64,000 bases of DNA from Streptomyces sp. Ru73 (lineage in GTDB: Bacteria > Actinomycetota > Actinomycetes > Streptomycetales > Streptomycetaceae). Positions 38,442 through 47,986 of this stretch are shown here, in pieces. Made by a program: the position numbers and the translations under genes. The notes under the pieces were generated by a model. The model was not told the DNA's origin. It saw only the letters and a program-made list of their open reading frames with translations, and did not search any database. Within the stretch, counting starts at the first letter, position 1; the number at the start of each line of letters is the position of its first letter. The stretch spans positions 62,001-126,000 of the forward strand of contig NZ_PQSQ01000001.1 in NCBI RefSeq assembly GCF_002920575.1, given 5' to 3'.

Positions 38442-40538
38442 TCAGCGCCGCAGCGGCGGCCGGTTCCAGTGCCGGTGCGCGCCGATCGCCGTGATGAGGG
38501 CCTGCGCGAACTGCTCGCTGGCCGGGCCGACCGGGTGGTGCGTGACGACGCCCTCGTCGGACACGGTGTGCTCGTGGTCGTCGGCGGTCCGCAGCCGGGC
38601 GGGCTCCAGCAGCTTCAGCACGTCGATGCCGGTGCCCAGCGCGCCGATGGCCTTGCCGTGCCGGTAGGCGTCGCGGACGAACTTCAGCACCGCCGGGTCC
38701 TGCGCCGTACGGGGCACCGAGGCCGGATCGCCGGGCAGCACCACCGCGTCGTAGAGGACCGAGGCGACGGTGGGCAGCGCCCGGTCCACGGGGTGGGTGA
38801 CGCCGTCGGAGCCGGTGAACTCGCCGTCGTGCGGCGCCAGCACCTCCACGTTCGCGCCCTGCGCCGACAGCGCGGAGCGGACCGTGTCGACCTGGTCGGC
38901 GTCGATGCCGTCCGCGACCAGCACGGCGACCTGGCGGGTCGCGATCGAGCCGTCGCCGCGGTTGTTCTCGAAGCTGAGCGCGGGGGAGGGCGTCACGTCC
39001 GGGGTGTCGTACCGCTCCGGAGGCGCCACGCCGATGCCCTCGGCGACCGCGACGGCGAGCGTGTGGTCCACGCGGGACAGCTGGTCAACGGTCCGGGCCC
39101 GTACCTCCTTGGCCTTCACCTTGCCCAGCTCGAAGCGGAACGCCTCGATGATGTGCTGCTGCTCCCACTCGGCCATCGACCGCCAGAACATCGCGGCCTG
39201 GCTGTAGTGGTCCTGGAAGCTGTCGCTGCGCCGGCGGATCTTGCGCCCGTCGACCTTCTCGGTCAGGTGCCGGAAGGCCGACTCGTCGGCGCCGGCCACC
39301 GCGGGGCAGCCGCCGGCCAGCGAGTTCTTGGTGTAGCTGGTGGTCCCGCGGTGGATCTCGCCCTGGTGGTAGCCGTCCCGCTGGTTGTTGCGCACCGGCG
39401 CGACCGGCCGGTTGACCGGGATCTGCGCGAAGTTCGGGCCGCCCAGCCGGATCAGCTGGGTGTCCAGGTAGGAGAAGTTCCGGGCCTGGAGCAGCGGGTC
39501 GTTGGTGAAGTCGATGCCGGGGACGACGTTCGCCGTGTGGAAGGCGACCTGCTCGGTCTCGGCGAAGAAGTTGTCGGGGTTGCGGTCCAGGACCATCCGG
39601 CCGATCGGCCGGACCGGCACCTGCTCCTCCGGGATGATCTTCGTGGCGTCGAGCAGGTCGAAGTCGAAGCGGTGCTCGTCCTCCTCCGGCACCAGCTGCA
39701 CGCCCAGCTCGTACTCCGGGTAGTCACCGGCCTCGATGCAGTCCCACAGGTCGCGGCGGTTGAAGTCCGGGTCCCGGCCCTGCGCCTCCTGCGCCTCGTC
39801 CCACACCAGGGAGTGCACGCCCAGCTTCGGCTTCCAGTGGAACTTCACGAAGGTGCCGCGGCCCTGCGCGTTCACGAAGCGGAAGGTGTGCACGCCGAAG
39901 CCCTGCATCATGCGGTAGCTGCGCGGGATCGCGCGGTCCGACATCAGCCACATGATCGTGTGCAGCGTCTCGGGCTGCAGCGAGACGAAGTCCCACAGCG
40001 TGTCGTGCGCCGAGGCGCCGGTGGGCATCTCGTTGTGCGGCTCCATCTTCACCGCGTGCACGAAGTCGGGAAACTTGATGCCGTCCTGGATGAAGAAGAC
40101 CGGGAAGTTGTTGCCGACCAGGTCGTAGTTGCCCTCGGAGGTGTAGAACTTCGTCGCGAAGCCGCGGACGTCCCGCACCGTGTCGGCCGAGCCACGCGGC
40201 CCCTGGACCGTGGAGAAGCGCACGAAGACCGGCGTCCGCACGCCCGGGTCCTGCAGGAACGCGGCCCGCGTGAAGTCCGCGCACGACTCGTACGGCTCGA
40301 AGTAGCCGTACGCACCCGAGCCGCGCGCGTGCACCACCCGCTCGGGGATGCGCTCATGGTCGAAGCGGGTGAGCTTCTCGCGGAAGTGGAAGTCCTCCAG
40401 CAGGGTGGGCCCGCGCTCGCCCGCCTGCAGGGAATCGTCGGTGTGGTCCACCGGGACGCCCTGGTCGGTGGTCAGCGGTCCGTCACTGAGGTCGTGCGCG
40501 TAGTACCGCTCCCGCTGCTCCTGTTTCTTGTCCGCCAT
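38442..40538 (-). CDS. katE: Large-subunit catalase (HPII/KatE type)
   Basis: 698 residues from ATG 40538 (AAGGAG upstream); the longer open frame is spurious. Catalytic His lies in [15 protein letters not shown], Asn in [13 protein letters not shown], proximal Tyr in [18 protein letters not shown]. The core ends near 530; residues ~545-690 are the class I amidotransferase/flavodoxin-like C-terminal domain found only in large catalases ([17 protein letters not shown]). Converts hydrogen peroxide to water and oxygen in the cytoplasm. A SigB-type promoter candidate precedes it, in keeping with the sigma gene nearby. Confidence 0.95.
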   Translation of the reverse strand: MADKKQEQRERYYAHDLSDGPLTTDQGVPVDHTDDSLQAGERGPTLLEDFHFREKLTRFDHERIPERVVHARGSGAYGYFEPYESCADFTRAAFLQDPGVRTPVFVRFSTVQGPRGSADTVRDVRGFATKFYTSEGNYDLVGNNFPVFFIQDGIKFPDFVHAVKMEPHNEMPTGASAHDTLWDFVSLQPETLHTIMWLMSDRAIPRSYRMMQGFGVHTFRFVNAQGRGTFVKFHWKPKLGVHSLVWDEAQEAQGRDPDFNRRDLWDCIEAGDYPEYELGVQLVPEEDEHRFDFDLLDATKIIPEEQVPVRPIGRMVLDRNPDNFFAETEQVAFHTANVVPGIDFTNDPLLQARNFSYLDTQLIRLGGPNFAQIPVNRPVAPVRNNQRDGYHQGEIHRGTTSYTKNSLAGGCPAVAGADESAFRHLTEKVDGRKIRRRSDSFQDHYSQAAMFWRSMAEWEQQHIIEAFRFELGKVKAKEVRARTVDQLSRVDHTLAVAVAEGIGVAPPERYDTPDVTPSPALSFENNRGDGSIATRQVAVLVADGIDADQVDTVRSALSAQGANVEVLAPHDGEFTGSDGVTHPVDRALPTVASVLYDAVVLPGDPASVPRTAQDPAVLKFVRDAYRHGKAIGALGTGIDVLKLLEPARLRTADDHEHTVSDEGVVTHHPVGPASEQFAQALITAIGAHRHWNRPPLRR

Positions 40539-40913
40539 CCTGCGAAGGCTCCTTCCCGCTCCGCGCCGCACCGGAGTCGTCGACGAGGGCTGCCCGGCAT
40601 GGGTCCCGGCTCGCCAGGTAACCGTTGTGCGAGGCGGGAAAACCTCACTGCCCCAGAAGGCGGAGTGCCGGATTCCATCGTGGTCGGGGCCGCGCCGGGA
40701 GCCGTCGCCGCACGCCGGACCGGTCGGACGGGGCCACGGGAGCGGTCGGACGGGGCCAAGACGAACTGCATGAAAGGCGGCATTCGGGGCACCCCGGAGA
40801 GTGATGCGCCTACCGCGGCGACGACGCCTTGGGAGAGCGGAATTCTCCGGCCGGCGAAGCCCCCCTTCCCGGCCCCGCACCTGGTGAACGCCCCAATCCG
40901 AGGAGGAAGCGCC
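40539..40913. other. Divergent control region of katE and the Rv2629-like gene
   Basis: No gene is seen. It holds the katE promoter candidate at 40618-40643 (minus) and, at the right end, AGGAGGAAG for the plus-strand gene. Between 40680 and 40760 the sequence repeats CGGTCGGACGGGGCCA-like segments twice (about 40721 and 40745). Confidence 0.5.
40618..40643 (-). promoter_or_regulatory. SigB-type promoter candidate of katE
   Basis: Minus strand GTTTTC, 14 bases, GGTTAC. It matches the Streptomyces SigB-group pattern (GNNT, 14-16 bases, GGGTAY) with one mismatch. It would start transcription about 70 bases before the catalase ATG. Confidence 0.45.
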
Positions 40914-42050
40914 ATGCGACTCTCGCTCCTGCAACCGATCGTCGAACGACCCGGCCCCTGGGCGTCCGTCTACGCCGATGTCACCCACGACACGGAGGAC
41001 GCGGCCAAGCAGCAGGAGCTGGCCGCGCGGAGCGCGGCGGACCAGCTGTCGGCCCTCGGCGCCGACGAGGCCACCTGCCGCGCCGTCCACGACTGCCTGG
41101 TCACGCCCGACCGCCCCGGCCAGTCCCTGGCCCACTCGGGCCGCGCCGTCTTCGCCACCGGCGGCGAGGTCGTGCTGGACACCCCGCTCGCCGGGCCGCC
41201 CACCGACCGCGGCGTCACCTGGTCGCCCGTACCGCGGCTGGCCCCGCTGCTGGACGCGCTGGGCGAGAACCCGGTGTGCCTCGTGGTGTACGTGGACCGC
41301 ACCGGCGCCGACTTCGAACTGCGCAGCGACACCACGCGGGACAGCGCCGGACAGATCAGCGGCGAGACCTACCCGGTGCACCGGACGGCCTCCAGCGACT
41401 GGTCCGAGCGGCACTTCCAGCTGAAGGTCGAGAACACCTGGGAGCAGAACGCCGGCGAGATCGCCGACGCCGTCGCCCAGGCCGTCGAGCACTCCGGCGC
41501 CGACCTGATCCTGCTGGCCGGCGACGCCCGCGAGCGCCGGTCCGTGCGCGACCGGCTCCCCGAGCAGCTGCGCGCCGTGGCGTACGAGAGCGAGCACGGC
41601 GGCCGGGCCGAGGGCGCCGACAGCACCCGGCTGGAACGCGACATCGCCCAGGTGCGCGCCGCGCTCGAAGTGGAGCACACCGAGGACGTCATCCAGCGCT
41701 TCCAGGCCGGCAGCGGCCGCAGCAACGGCGAGGCCGACGTCACCTCCGGCGTGCCCAACCTGATCGAGGCGGCCCGCGAGCACCGCATCGACACGCTGCT
41801 CATCTGCCCCGACGGCGGCGACGCCGGCCGCGAGGTCTGGGTCGGCCCCGAGCCGGACCAGCTCGCAGCGCGCGGCTCGGAGATGCAGTACCTCGGCGAG
41901 GTGCACCCCGAGCCCGCACGCGCCGACGACGCGCTGCTGCGGGCCGCCGCGGCCGGCGGCGCGCAGGCCGTGGTGCTGCACCACACCGACGCGATGCCGC
42001 CCGGCGGGCTCGGCGCGGTGCTGCGCTGGTCCACGCCGGTGACCCACTGA
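40914..42050 (+). CDS. Rv2629-like, Vms1/baeRF family peptidyl-tRNA hydrolase
   Basis: 378 residues from ATG 40914 behind AGGAGGAAGC. Segments resembling the Rv2629 family: WASVYADVTHDTED with LAARSAADQLSALGA at the start, SERHFQLKVENTWEQNAGEI in the middle, then SGADLILLAGDARERRSV and FQAGSGRSNGEADVTSGVPN. The family belongs with release-factor-like Vms1/ANKZF1 proteins that free peptides from stalled ribosomal subunits; in mycobacteria Rv2629 is stress- and dormancy-induced. Divergent from katE, fitting a stress regulon. Enzymatic activity is inferred from family only. Confidence 0.85.
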   Translation: MRLSLLQPIVERPGPWASVYADVTHDTEDAAKQQELAARSAADQLSALGADEATCRAVHDCLVTPDRPGQSLAHSGRAVFATGGEVVLDTPLAGPPTDRGVTWSPVPRLAPLLDALGENPVCLVVYVDRTGADFELRSDTTRDSAGQISGETYPVHRTASSDWSERHFQLKVENTWEQNAGEIADAVAQAVEHSGADLILLAGDARERRSVRDRLPEQLRAVAYESEHGGRAEGADSTRLERDIAQVRAALEVEHTEDVIQRFQAGSGRSNGEADVTSGVPNLIEAAREHRIDTLLICPDGGDAGREVWVGPEPDQLAARGSEMQYLGEVHPEPARADDALLRAAAAGGAQAVVLHHTDAMPPGGLGAVLRWSTPVTH

Positions 42051-42192
42051 CGGACCGGTTCCGCCCGCGGACGGGCGTTAGGGCCCGCGTCCGGCGGGCA
42101 CCCGGGAGACGCCGGCGGGTCGGCGGGCAGGCGCCCTGCCCCCGCCCCCGCCCTGGCGCGACGGCCGCCCGCACACCCTCGCTGGAGGACTC

Positions 42193-42477
42193 GTGACCAC
42201 GCCGCAGCCGCCGGGACGCCCCGGCCCCGCAGGCCCCGATCCGGTACCGCCGACACCGGGCCCCGGCCCGGGATCGCCAGGACCGGAGCCCGGCCCCGCG
42301 CCGGGCCCCGCGCCCGTCCCCGGCCCCGACCCGGTGCCCCCGGCGCCGAGCCCAGGACCCGAGCCGGACCCGGTACCGCCGAACCCGGCGCCCCCGACGC
42401 CGGGCCCGGAGCCCGGGCCCGCGCCCGATCCGCTACCGCCCCCGCACACCCCCGAAGAGTCCGGGCCGGCCCGCTGA
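42193..42477 (+). CDS. Proline/glycine-rich low-complexity protein
   Basis: 94 residues from GTG 42193 with a very good ribosome site (CTGGAGGACTC). Composition is overwhelmingly Pro and Gly with acidic Glu/Asp: repeats such as [13 protein letters not shown] and [12 protein letters not shown] in PxP periodicity, expected to form polyproline II. No signal peptide or helix. The ribosome site and position just before the SDR gene argue it is translated, although GC-rich repeats readily give false frames. Function unknown; perhaps a structural or desiccation-type protein. Confidence 0.5.
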   Translation: MTTPQPPGRPGPAGPDPVPPTPGPGPGSPGPEPGPAPGPAPVPGPDPVPPAPSPGPEPDPVPPNPAPPTPGPEPGPAPDPLPPPHTPEESGPAR

Positions 42478-42520
42478 CGCCGGTGCCCCGGCCTCCGCCC
42501 GAGCCCGAGGAGGACCGCCG

Positions 42521-43543
42521 ATGAGTCAGGGCCAGACCGTCGTCGTCACCGGAGCCAGCGCCGGCGTGGGCCGCGCGGTCGTCCGCGAGTTCGCCCGCCG
42601 GGGCGCGCGCATCGGGCTGCTGGCCCGCGGGCAGGCGGGGCTGGACGCCGCCGTCCGCGAGGCGGAGGAGGCCGGCGGGCGTGCCCTCGCACTCCCCACC
42701 GACGTCGCCGACCCGGCGCAGGTGGAGGCAGCCGCCGACGCGGTCGAGGCGGAGTTCGGGCCGATCGACGTCTGGGTCAACTGTGCCTTCGCCGGGGTCT
42801 TCGCACCCTTCACCGAGGTGCGCCCCGAGGAGTACAAGCGGGTCACGGAGGTCACGTACCTGGGCTTCGTCAACGGCACGCGGGCGGCGCTGTCCCGGAT
42901 GATGCCGCGCGACGCGGGCACCATCGTGCAGGCCGGCTCCGCGCTCGGCGAGCGGTCCATCCCGCTCCAGTCGGCGTACTGCGGCGCCAAGCACGCGATC
43001 CTCGGCTTCACCTCGTCCGTGCGCACCGAGCTGATGCACGAGAAGAGCAACGTACGGATCACCGTCGTCCAGCTGCCGGCCGTCAACACCCCGCAGTTCT
43101 CCTGGGTGCTCTCCCGGCTGCCGCGCCGTCCGCAGCCGGTGGCCCCCATCTACCAGCCGGAGGTCGCCGCGCGCGGCATCGTGCACGCCGCTGACCACCC
43201 CGGCCGTCGGCAGTACTGCGTGGGCGGCTCCACCCTGGCGACGGTGCTGGCCAACCGGTTCATCCCCGGACTGCTGGACCGCTATCTGGCGCGTACCGGA
43301 TACGACTCGCAGCAGACGGACGAGGAGTCCCGGCCGCCGAGCCCGGACAACCTCTGGAAGCCGGTCGACAGCGCGGACGGCCGCGACCACGGTGCCCACG
43401 GCTCCTTCGACGACGCGTCGCACGCGCGCTCCGTCCAGCTGTGGGCCACCGAGCACGCCCGCCCGCTGGCCGCTGCCGCGGCCGCCGGGGCGCTGGCCGC
43501 CACCGGACTCGCGTGGCGGACCAGGAACACGAGGAGCTTCTGA
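42521..43543 (+). CDS. Short-chain dehydrogenase/reductase with C-terminal anchor
   Basis: 340 residues, longer than the usual ~250. NAD(P) site: [15 protein letters not shown], then WVNCAFAG; active site Ser in [10 protein letters not shown] and Y-x3-K in AYCGAKHAI. After residue ~260 an extension of 80 residues ends in a hydrophobic segment ([18 protein letters not shown]) and RTRNTRSF, probably a tail anchor. Its stop overlaps the start of the F420-type oxidoreductase (TGATG), so the two probably act together. Substrate unknown. Confidence 0.9.
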   Translation: MSQGQTVVVTGASAGVGRAVVREFARRGARIGLLARGQAGLDAAVREAEEAGGRALALPTDVADPAQVEAAADAVEAEFGPIDVWVNCAFAGVFAPFTEVRPEEYKRVTEVTYLGFVNGTRAALSRMMPRDAGTIVQAGSALGERSIPLQSAYCGAKHAILGFTSSVRTELMHEKSNVRITVVQLPAVNTPQFSWVLSRLPRRPQPVAPIYQPEVAARGIVHAADHPGRRQYCVGGSTLATVLANRFIPGLLDRYLARTGYDSQQTDEESRPPSPDNLWKPVDSADGRDHGAHGSFDDASHARSVQLWATEHARPLAAAAAAGALAATGLAWRTRNTRSF

Positions 43544-44499
43544 TGACCGAATACGGCTACTTCCTCGCTTGCGAGGAGCACGACCCGCGCGCACTGGTGG
43601 AGCAGGCGCGCATGGCCGAGCAGGCCGGATTCACCTCGCTGTGGATCTCCGACCACTTCCACCCCTGGAACGACGAGCAGGGCCAGTCGCCCTTCGTCTG
43701 GTCGGTGATCGGCGCGCTCGCCGAGGCCACGTCACTGCCGGTGGAGACCGCGGTGACCTGCCCGACCAAGCGGCTGCACCCGGTGATCACGGCACAGGCG
43801 GCGGCCACCAGCGCGGTCCTGCTGAACGGCCGGTTCCGGCTCGGCGTGGGCAGCGGCGAGGCGCTCAACGAACAGGTCGTGGGCGGTGAATGGCCGCAGA
43901 CCTCGGTCCGGCTGGAAATGCTGGAAGAGGCGATCCAGATCATGCGGTCGCTCTTCACCGGCAAGGAGGTCAGCCACCACGGAAAGCACTACACCGTGCA
44001 GAACGCACGGCTCTACACCGTCCCCGAGGAACCGGTACGGATCGACGTCTCCGGTTTCGGCCCGACCGCCACGGAACTGGCCGCGCGGATCGGCGACGGA
44101 TTCATCACCGTCGCACCGGATGCGGACGCGATCGAGCGCTTCCGCCGGGGCGGCGGCGGTGGCAAACCGGTGAGCGGCGGCCTGAAGGTCTGCTGGGGAA
44201 CCGACAAGGACGAGGCCGTCCGCACCGCACACCGGCTGTGGGCCAATGAGCAACTGCCCGGCGAACTGGGACAGGTACTCCCGTCCCCGCGCCATTTCGA
44301 GCAGGCCTCGACCCTGGTCACTCCCGAGCACGTGGCCTCCGCCGTGACCTGCGGCGATGACGTGGACGCCCATGTCGCGGCGCTGAACGAGTACGCGCAC
44401 GCCGGATTCGACACCGTCTATGTGAACCAGATCGGCCAGGACCAGCGCGGTTTCTTCGACTTCTATCGCACAAAGGTATTGCCTCAGCTGAAGGACTGA
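43543..44499 (+). CDS. F420-dependent LLM-class oxidoreductase (TIGR03557 group)
   Basis: 318 residues, TIM-barrel luciferase-like fold. FTSLWISDHFHPWNDEQGQS, AVTCPTKRLHPVITAQAAAT and FRLGVGSGEALNEQVVGGEW match the F420-dependent glucose-6-phosphate dehydrogenase-related group. It would transfer hydride between a substrate and deazaflavin F420 in the cytoplasm. ATG 43543 overlaps the SDR stop by one base. Codon use is slightly less GC-extreme at its 3' end. Confidence 0.88.
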   Translation: MTEYGYFLACEEHDPRALVEQARMAEQAGFTSLWISDHFHPWNDEQGQSPFVWSVIGALAEATSLPVETAVTCPTKRLHPVITAQAAATSAVLLNGRFRLGVGSGEALNEQVVGGEWPQTSVRLEMLEEAIQIMRSLFTGKEVSHHGKHYTVQNARLYTVPEEPVRIDVSGFGPTATELAARIGDGFITVAPDADAIERFRRGGGGGKPVSGGLKVCWGTDKDEAVRTAHRLWANEQLPGELGQVLPSPRHFEQASTLVTPEHVASAVTCGDDVDAHVAALNEYAHAGFDTVYVNQIGQDQRGFFDFYRTKVLPQLKD

Positions 44500-44722
44500 A
44501 CCCGCCGGTCACCGGGAAGAGAAACCGCGGGGCGAAATCCGCATCGAATGCACGTGGCGGCGGCCCCTGCGGTGGCGGGGTGTCGGCCCGCCGCCCTACC
44601 GTGGAATTCCCCCGAGCCGGAGTGACCGGTTATCCGAACGGCACGCCAATGCTGCGGACCACGTGTGGGCACATGAATTCCCTGCCGGTGCGGCGCGCCG
44701 GCCCGGCCGTTCAGGAGAAGCG

Positions 44723-45067
44723 ATGTCCAGTCCTCCCCGGACCCTTCGGTGCAGTCGGACGAGTGGCGGTGCCGTGGTGCTCCGCCCGCCGGAATTCGAC
44801 TGCGGCAGCGTCACCCAGGCCCGGGAGGAGATGCTCATCCTCCTCAACCGCGGCGCCGCGAGCCTCCTGGTGGACCTCGCGGACTGCTCGGCGGTCTGCG
44901 CCTGCTGCGGGGTGCCCGCGCTGGTGCGGGTCTTCCGGCGGGCCCGGGCGCTGGGCACCGCCTTCCACGTCATCGCGCCGAGGGACGCGCGGGCCCGGCG
45001 GCCGCTGGACGACGCACGGCGGGTGAGCCGGGAGCCGTTCCCGCTGGTGTCCACCAGCGAGGCATAG
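44723..45067 (+). CDS. STAS-domain protein lacking the phospho-serine
   Basis: 114 residues from ATG 44723 behind AGGAGAAGCG. An anti-sigma-antagonist-like STAS fold: VVLRPPEFDCGSVTQAREEM, SLLVDLADCSAV, PALVRVFRRARALGTAFHVI. Where SpoIIAA/RsbV have D-S-(S/T)-G, this has A-C-C-G (residues 60-63), so the kinase-target Ser is Cys61. Four Cys (55, 59, 61, 62) cluster in eight residues. It may be non-phosphorylatable and constitutively active, or respond to redox or metal. It could bind an anti-sigma factor for the SigB-type sigma encoded 9 kb upstream; that is inference. Confidence 0.75.
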   Translation: MSSPPRTLRCSRTSGGAVVLRPPEFDCGSVTQAREEMLILLNRGAASLLVDLADCSAVCACCGVPALVRVFRRARALGTAFHVIAPRDARARRPLDDARRVSREPFPLVSTSEA

Positions 45068-45083
45068 CACCCGAGGCCAGGAA

Positions 45084-45115
45084 CTGGGGCGCGCACGAGG
45101 TCGTGCGCGCCCCAG
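45084..45115. terminator. 15-bp hairpin, bidirectional terminator
   Basis: CTGGGGCGCGCACGA (45084-45098) pairs perfectly with 45101-45115 around GG, between convergent STAS and deacetylase genes. Confidence 0.75.
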
Positions 45116-45142
45116 CGTGCTGCTGTCCGCCCGTACAGCGGC

Positions 45143-46228
45143 TCAGTACGGCCGGGTCCGGTCCCGGAACTCCTTCGCCGGCCGGGCCGGCCCCGACTTC
45201 GGATAGGAGATCCGGTCCGGATCGCCGTCCGACGTGTAGCGCTTCACCGCGCCGTCCCGCAGCTCGTCCAGCCAGTGCGCGGAGCCGAATTGGGCGTCCT
45301 GGCCGTGCGCGCCCGCCGACCGGATGCGCGGTATGCCGACCGGGTCGAAGGAGGTGGCGTACGGCGAGGGCGCAGGCCCCGCTCCCACGAGATAGGCGCC
45401 GTCGTACGCGTACCGCACCCCGTCCGCACCGCCCTTGAGGTCCAGCTCCGGCGGGTTCGGCTGGACGCCGAACGGCAGGGCCAGCGAGGTCACCTTCGCA
45501 CCCGGCGTGCTCCTGGTGACGACCCGCTGGCCGGCGGCTATCTGGTGCTGCGCCTGTCCCGCGGAGATGTCGCGCAGGTTGGCGTGGTCCAGGGTGTGGT
45601 TGCCGACCTCGAAGCCGTGCGCGTGCAGCCAGCGCAGCGCCTTCTTCGTGCCGGTGGCGGGGAACGGGTCGCCGTTCACGAAGAGCGTGGCCGTCGGCCG
45701 GAACGCCGGGTGGCGCTTCGCCACGTCGAGCAGGATGCCGACCGCGCTGTCCGGCGCGGGACGGCCGTCCTTCCCCAGCGCGAACTGGCTGTCGGTGGAG
45801 TCGTCGAAGGTGAGGACGACGGGGTGCCGGCCGGCCGGTATGTCGATCTTCCCCGTGCTGTACGCGGCCGCGGTCACCGGCACGTAGTCCTCTTCGGCCA
45901 GCCGCTCCAGCTCGGCGCGGAAGTCCGACGGCTTGCGGTCGTACACGCTGCGCGGGTCCTTGACGATCTGGTGGTACATCAGGACGGGTACGGCACCCAG
46001 CTCATCGGCGTGCACCGAGGCGGGGGACTTGGGACGCGACGGGTGTTCCGGCCGGGCCGAGGGGGAATCCTGCCGACCACCGGCGCTTTTCGGAGCCGAG
46101 GGTTCCGGCGGTGGCGCACCACCACGGGACCCGGCGCAGGAGACGGCCGAAGCGGCCAGCGTCAGCAGGGTCAGTACGGCGAGGCCGTGCCGGCGGAGGG
46201 GGACGGGAGAACGGCGACGGAGATGCAC
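45143..46228 (-). CDS. Lipoprotein polysaccharide deacetylase (CE4/NodB)
   Basis: 361 residues from GTG 46228 with AGGAGG 4 bases upstream. The signal peptide has an RRR/RRHG start, a hydrophobic stretch and a lipobox ending AVSC (Cys ~30), so it is a membrane-anchored exported enzyme. The NodB domain: VPVLMYHQIV, VVLTFDDSTDSQF (catalytic Asp pair), FEVGNHTLDHANL (His-x3-His metal ligands), TSLALPFGVQPNP. It removes acetyl groups from cell-wall or extracellular polysaccharide. Only 27 bases separate its start from the divergent glycoside hydrolase gene. Confidence 0.88.
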   Translation of the reverse strand: MHLRRRSPVPLRRHGLAVLTLLTLAASAVSCAGSRGGAPPPEPSAPKSAGGRQDSPSARPEHPSRPKSPASVHADELGAVPVLMYHQIVKDPRSVYDRKPSDFRAELERLAEEDYVPVTAAAYSTGKIDIPAGRHPVVLTFDDSTDSQFALGKDGRPAPDSAVGILLDVAKRHPAFRPTATLFVNGDPFPATGTKKALRWLHAHGFEVGNHTLDHANLRDISAGQAQHQIAAGQRVVTRSTPGAKVTSLALPFGVQPNPPELDLKGGADGVRYAYDGAYLVGAGPAPSPYATSFDPVGIPRIRSAGAHGQDAQFGSAHWLDELRDGAVKRYTSDGDPDRISYPKSGPARPAKEFRDRTRPY

Positions 46229-46255
46229 CAGACCTCCTGGAAGGGGCGTGTGCCT

Positions 46256-47935
46256 ATGCGGCTCAACTGGCAGAAGCTTTTCCGCAACACCCCGGACGAC
46301 ACACCTGAGTCCGGCTCTTCTACTTCCGCGTCCGCCGCTGACTCCTCCCGTGGCCGATCCCCCCGCAGACCGCTCGTCATCCTCCTGGCCGGTGTGCTGG
46401 CCGTCGCCCTCGTCGCCGGCGGCGTGCTGCTCGTACGCCAGCACAGCGGTGCCGCCTTCCGGCTGGCCGGCGCCTCGGCGGGCGGCGTGGTGAACGCCGC
46501 CGCACGCGACAAGGGCGGGCTGGAGGTGACGTCCGCTGACGGCACGGGACTGCACGGCGCCGAGGTCACCGTGGACGGCAAGCGGGTGCCGGTCCGCACG
46601 ACGGGCCGTCACCTGACGGTGGGTCTGGACGGCCTGCGCGACGGCACGCACGAGCTGAAGGTGGCCACCGAGGGCTCCATGCTCGGCGGCTCCGAACTCA
46701 CCCGCTCACTGACCCTCGACACCACGCCGCCGAAGCTCACGGTGGCCGACACCGAGGGCCGCAGCCTGCGCGGCCCCGTCACCATCAAGGGCCGCGCGCA
46801 GGACGCCGCCGAGGTGACCGTCGCGGGCCGCACGGCTCACCTGGCGAAGGACGGTTCGTTCGCCGTGACCCTCCCGCGTCCCCCGGGGAAGGCCACCGCC
46901 GTCGCCACCGACGAGGCCGGGAACACCACCCGGGAGAGCGCCGTGGTCACCGTCCGGCGCCCGGAAATGCGGGCCGTGCACGTCAGCGGCCAGGCCTGGG
47001 CCTCCGACCAGCTGCGGAAGCCCGTACTGAAGCTGCTGAGGGAGCACAAGCTCAACGCCGTCCAGCTCGACATCAAGGACGAGCTGGGGGAGATCGGCTA
47101 CGACTCGAAGGTGCCGCTCGCCAAGAAGATCGGCTCGGCCAAGGGCTACTACGACGCCAAGAAGGCCATCAAGGAGATCCACGCGGCGGGCGGCGCGGTC
47201 GTCGGCCGCATCGTCGCCTTCCGCGACCCGATCCTGGCCTCGGCCTCCTGGAAGGACGGCCACCGCGACCGGGTCGTGCGCACCCCCGACGGCGGCCCGT
47301 ACGGCGGCAACTCCAAGTACGGCGCGCTGTCCTTCACCAACTTCGCCAACAAGGACGTGCGCCAGTACCACCTCGACCTCGCCGCCGAGGCCGCGAAGCT
47401 CGGCTTCGACGACATCCTCTACGACTACATCCGCCGCCCCGACGGCAAGATCAGCACCATGTCCTTCCCCGGCCTCGGCAAGACCTCCCCCGAGGACTCG
47501 ATAGTGGACCTGGTCGCGCAGACCCGTACGGTCGCCCGCGAACACGGCGCGTTCCTCGGCGTCTCGGTCTTCGGCGTCGCGGTCACCCGCCCCAAGGAGA
47601 TCGCCCAGGACATCGGCAAGCTCGCCAAGGAGACCGACTACATCGCGCCGATGGTCTACCCCTCGCACTGGGCCGCCGGTGAGTACGGCGTCTCCGACCC
47701 CAACTCCCACCCGTACCCCATCACCAAGAAGTCCCTCGCCGACTTCGTGAAGAAGACCCGGCACACCGACGCGCAGATCATCCCCTGGCTCCAGGACTTC
47801 TCCCTCGGCGTCTCCTACGGCGACGCCGAAGTGGCGGCCCAGATCCGCGCCGCGGCCGACGACGGCATCCACTCCTTCCTGCTGTGGAACCCCGCCGTGC
47901 GCTACCACGGCGGGGCGCTGAAGCCGATGAAGTGA
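46256..47935 (+). CDS. Membrane-anchored putative glycoside hydrolase (DUF4015)
   Basis: 559 residues from ATG 46256. One N-terminal helix (PLVILLAGVLAVALVAGGVL, residues ~40-60), then two Ig-like beta domains to about 240 (GLEVTSADGTGLHGAEVTV, TPPKLTVADTEGRSLRGPVT), then a TIM-barrel domain: AVHVSGQAWASDQLRKPVLK, LNAVQLDIKDELGEIGYDS, GAVVGRIVAFRDPILAS, FDDILYDYIRRPDGK, YIAPMVYPSHWAAGEYG. This is the DUF4015 glycoside hydrolase-like family. With the divergent deacetylase it suggests extracellular processing of a hexosamine polymer. Substrate is not proven. Confidence 0.85.
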   Translation: MRLNWQKLFRNTPDDTPESGSSTSASAADSSRGRSPRRPLVILLAGVLAVALVAGGVLLVRQHSGAAFRLAGASAGGVVNAAARDKGGLEVTSADGTGLHGAEVTVDGKRVPVRTTGRHLTVGLDGLRDGTHELKVATEGSMLGGSELTRSLTLDTTPPKLTVADTEGRSLRGPVTIKGRAQDAAEVTVAGRTAHLAKDGSFAVTLPRPPGKATAVATDEAGNTTRESAVVTVRRPEMRAVHVSGQAWASDQLRKPVLKLLREHKLNAVQLDIKDELGEIGYDSKVPLAKKIGSAKGYYDAKKAIKEIHAAGGAVVGRIVAFRDPILASASWKDGHRDRVVRTPDGGPYGGNSKYGALSFTNFANKDVRQYHLDLAAEAAKLGFDDILYDYIRRPDGKISTMSFPGLGKTSPEDSIVDLVAQTRTVAREHGAFLGVSVFGVAVTRPKEIAQDIGKLAKETDYIAPMVYPSHWAAGEYGVSDPNSHPYPITKKSLADFVKKTRHTDAQIIPWLQDFSLGVSYGDAEVAAQIRAAADDGIHSFLLWNPAVRYHGGALKPMK

Positions 47936-47945
47936 CCCGCCGCCC

Positions 47946-47983
47946 GGCCCGGGCCCCCGCACCGTCGTGCGGGGGCCCGGGCC
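47946..47983. terminator. 17-bp perfect hairpin, bidirectional terminator
   Basis: GGCCCGGGCCCCCGCAC (47946-47962) pairs with 47967-47983 around CGTC, just after the glycoside hydrolase stop and before the convergent small gene. Confidence 0.8.
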
Positions 47984-47986
47984 GCG

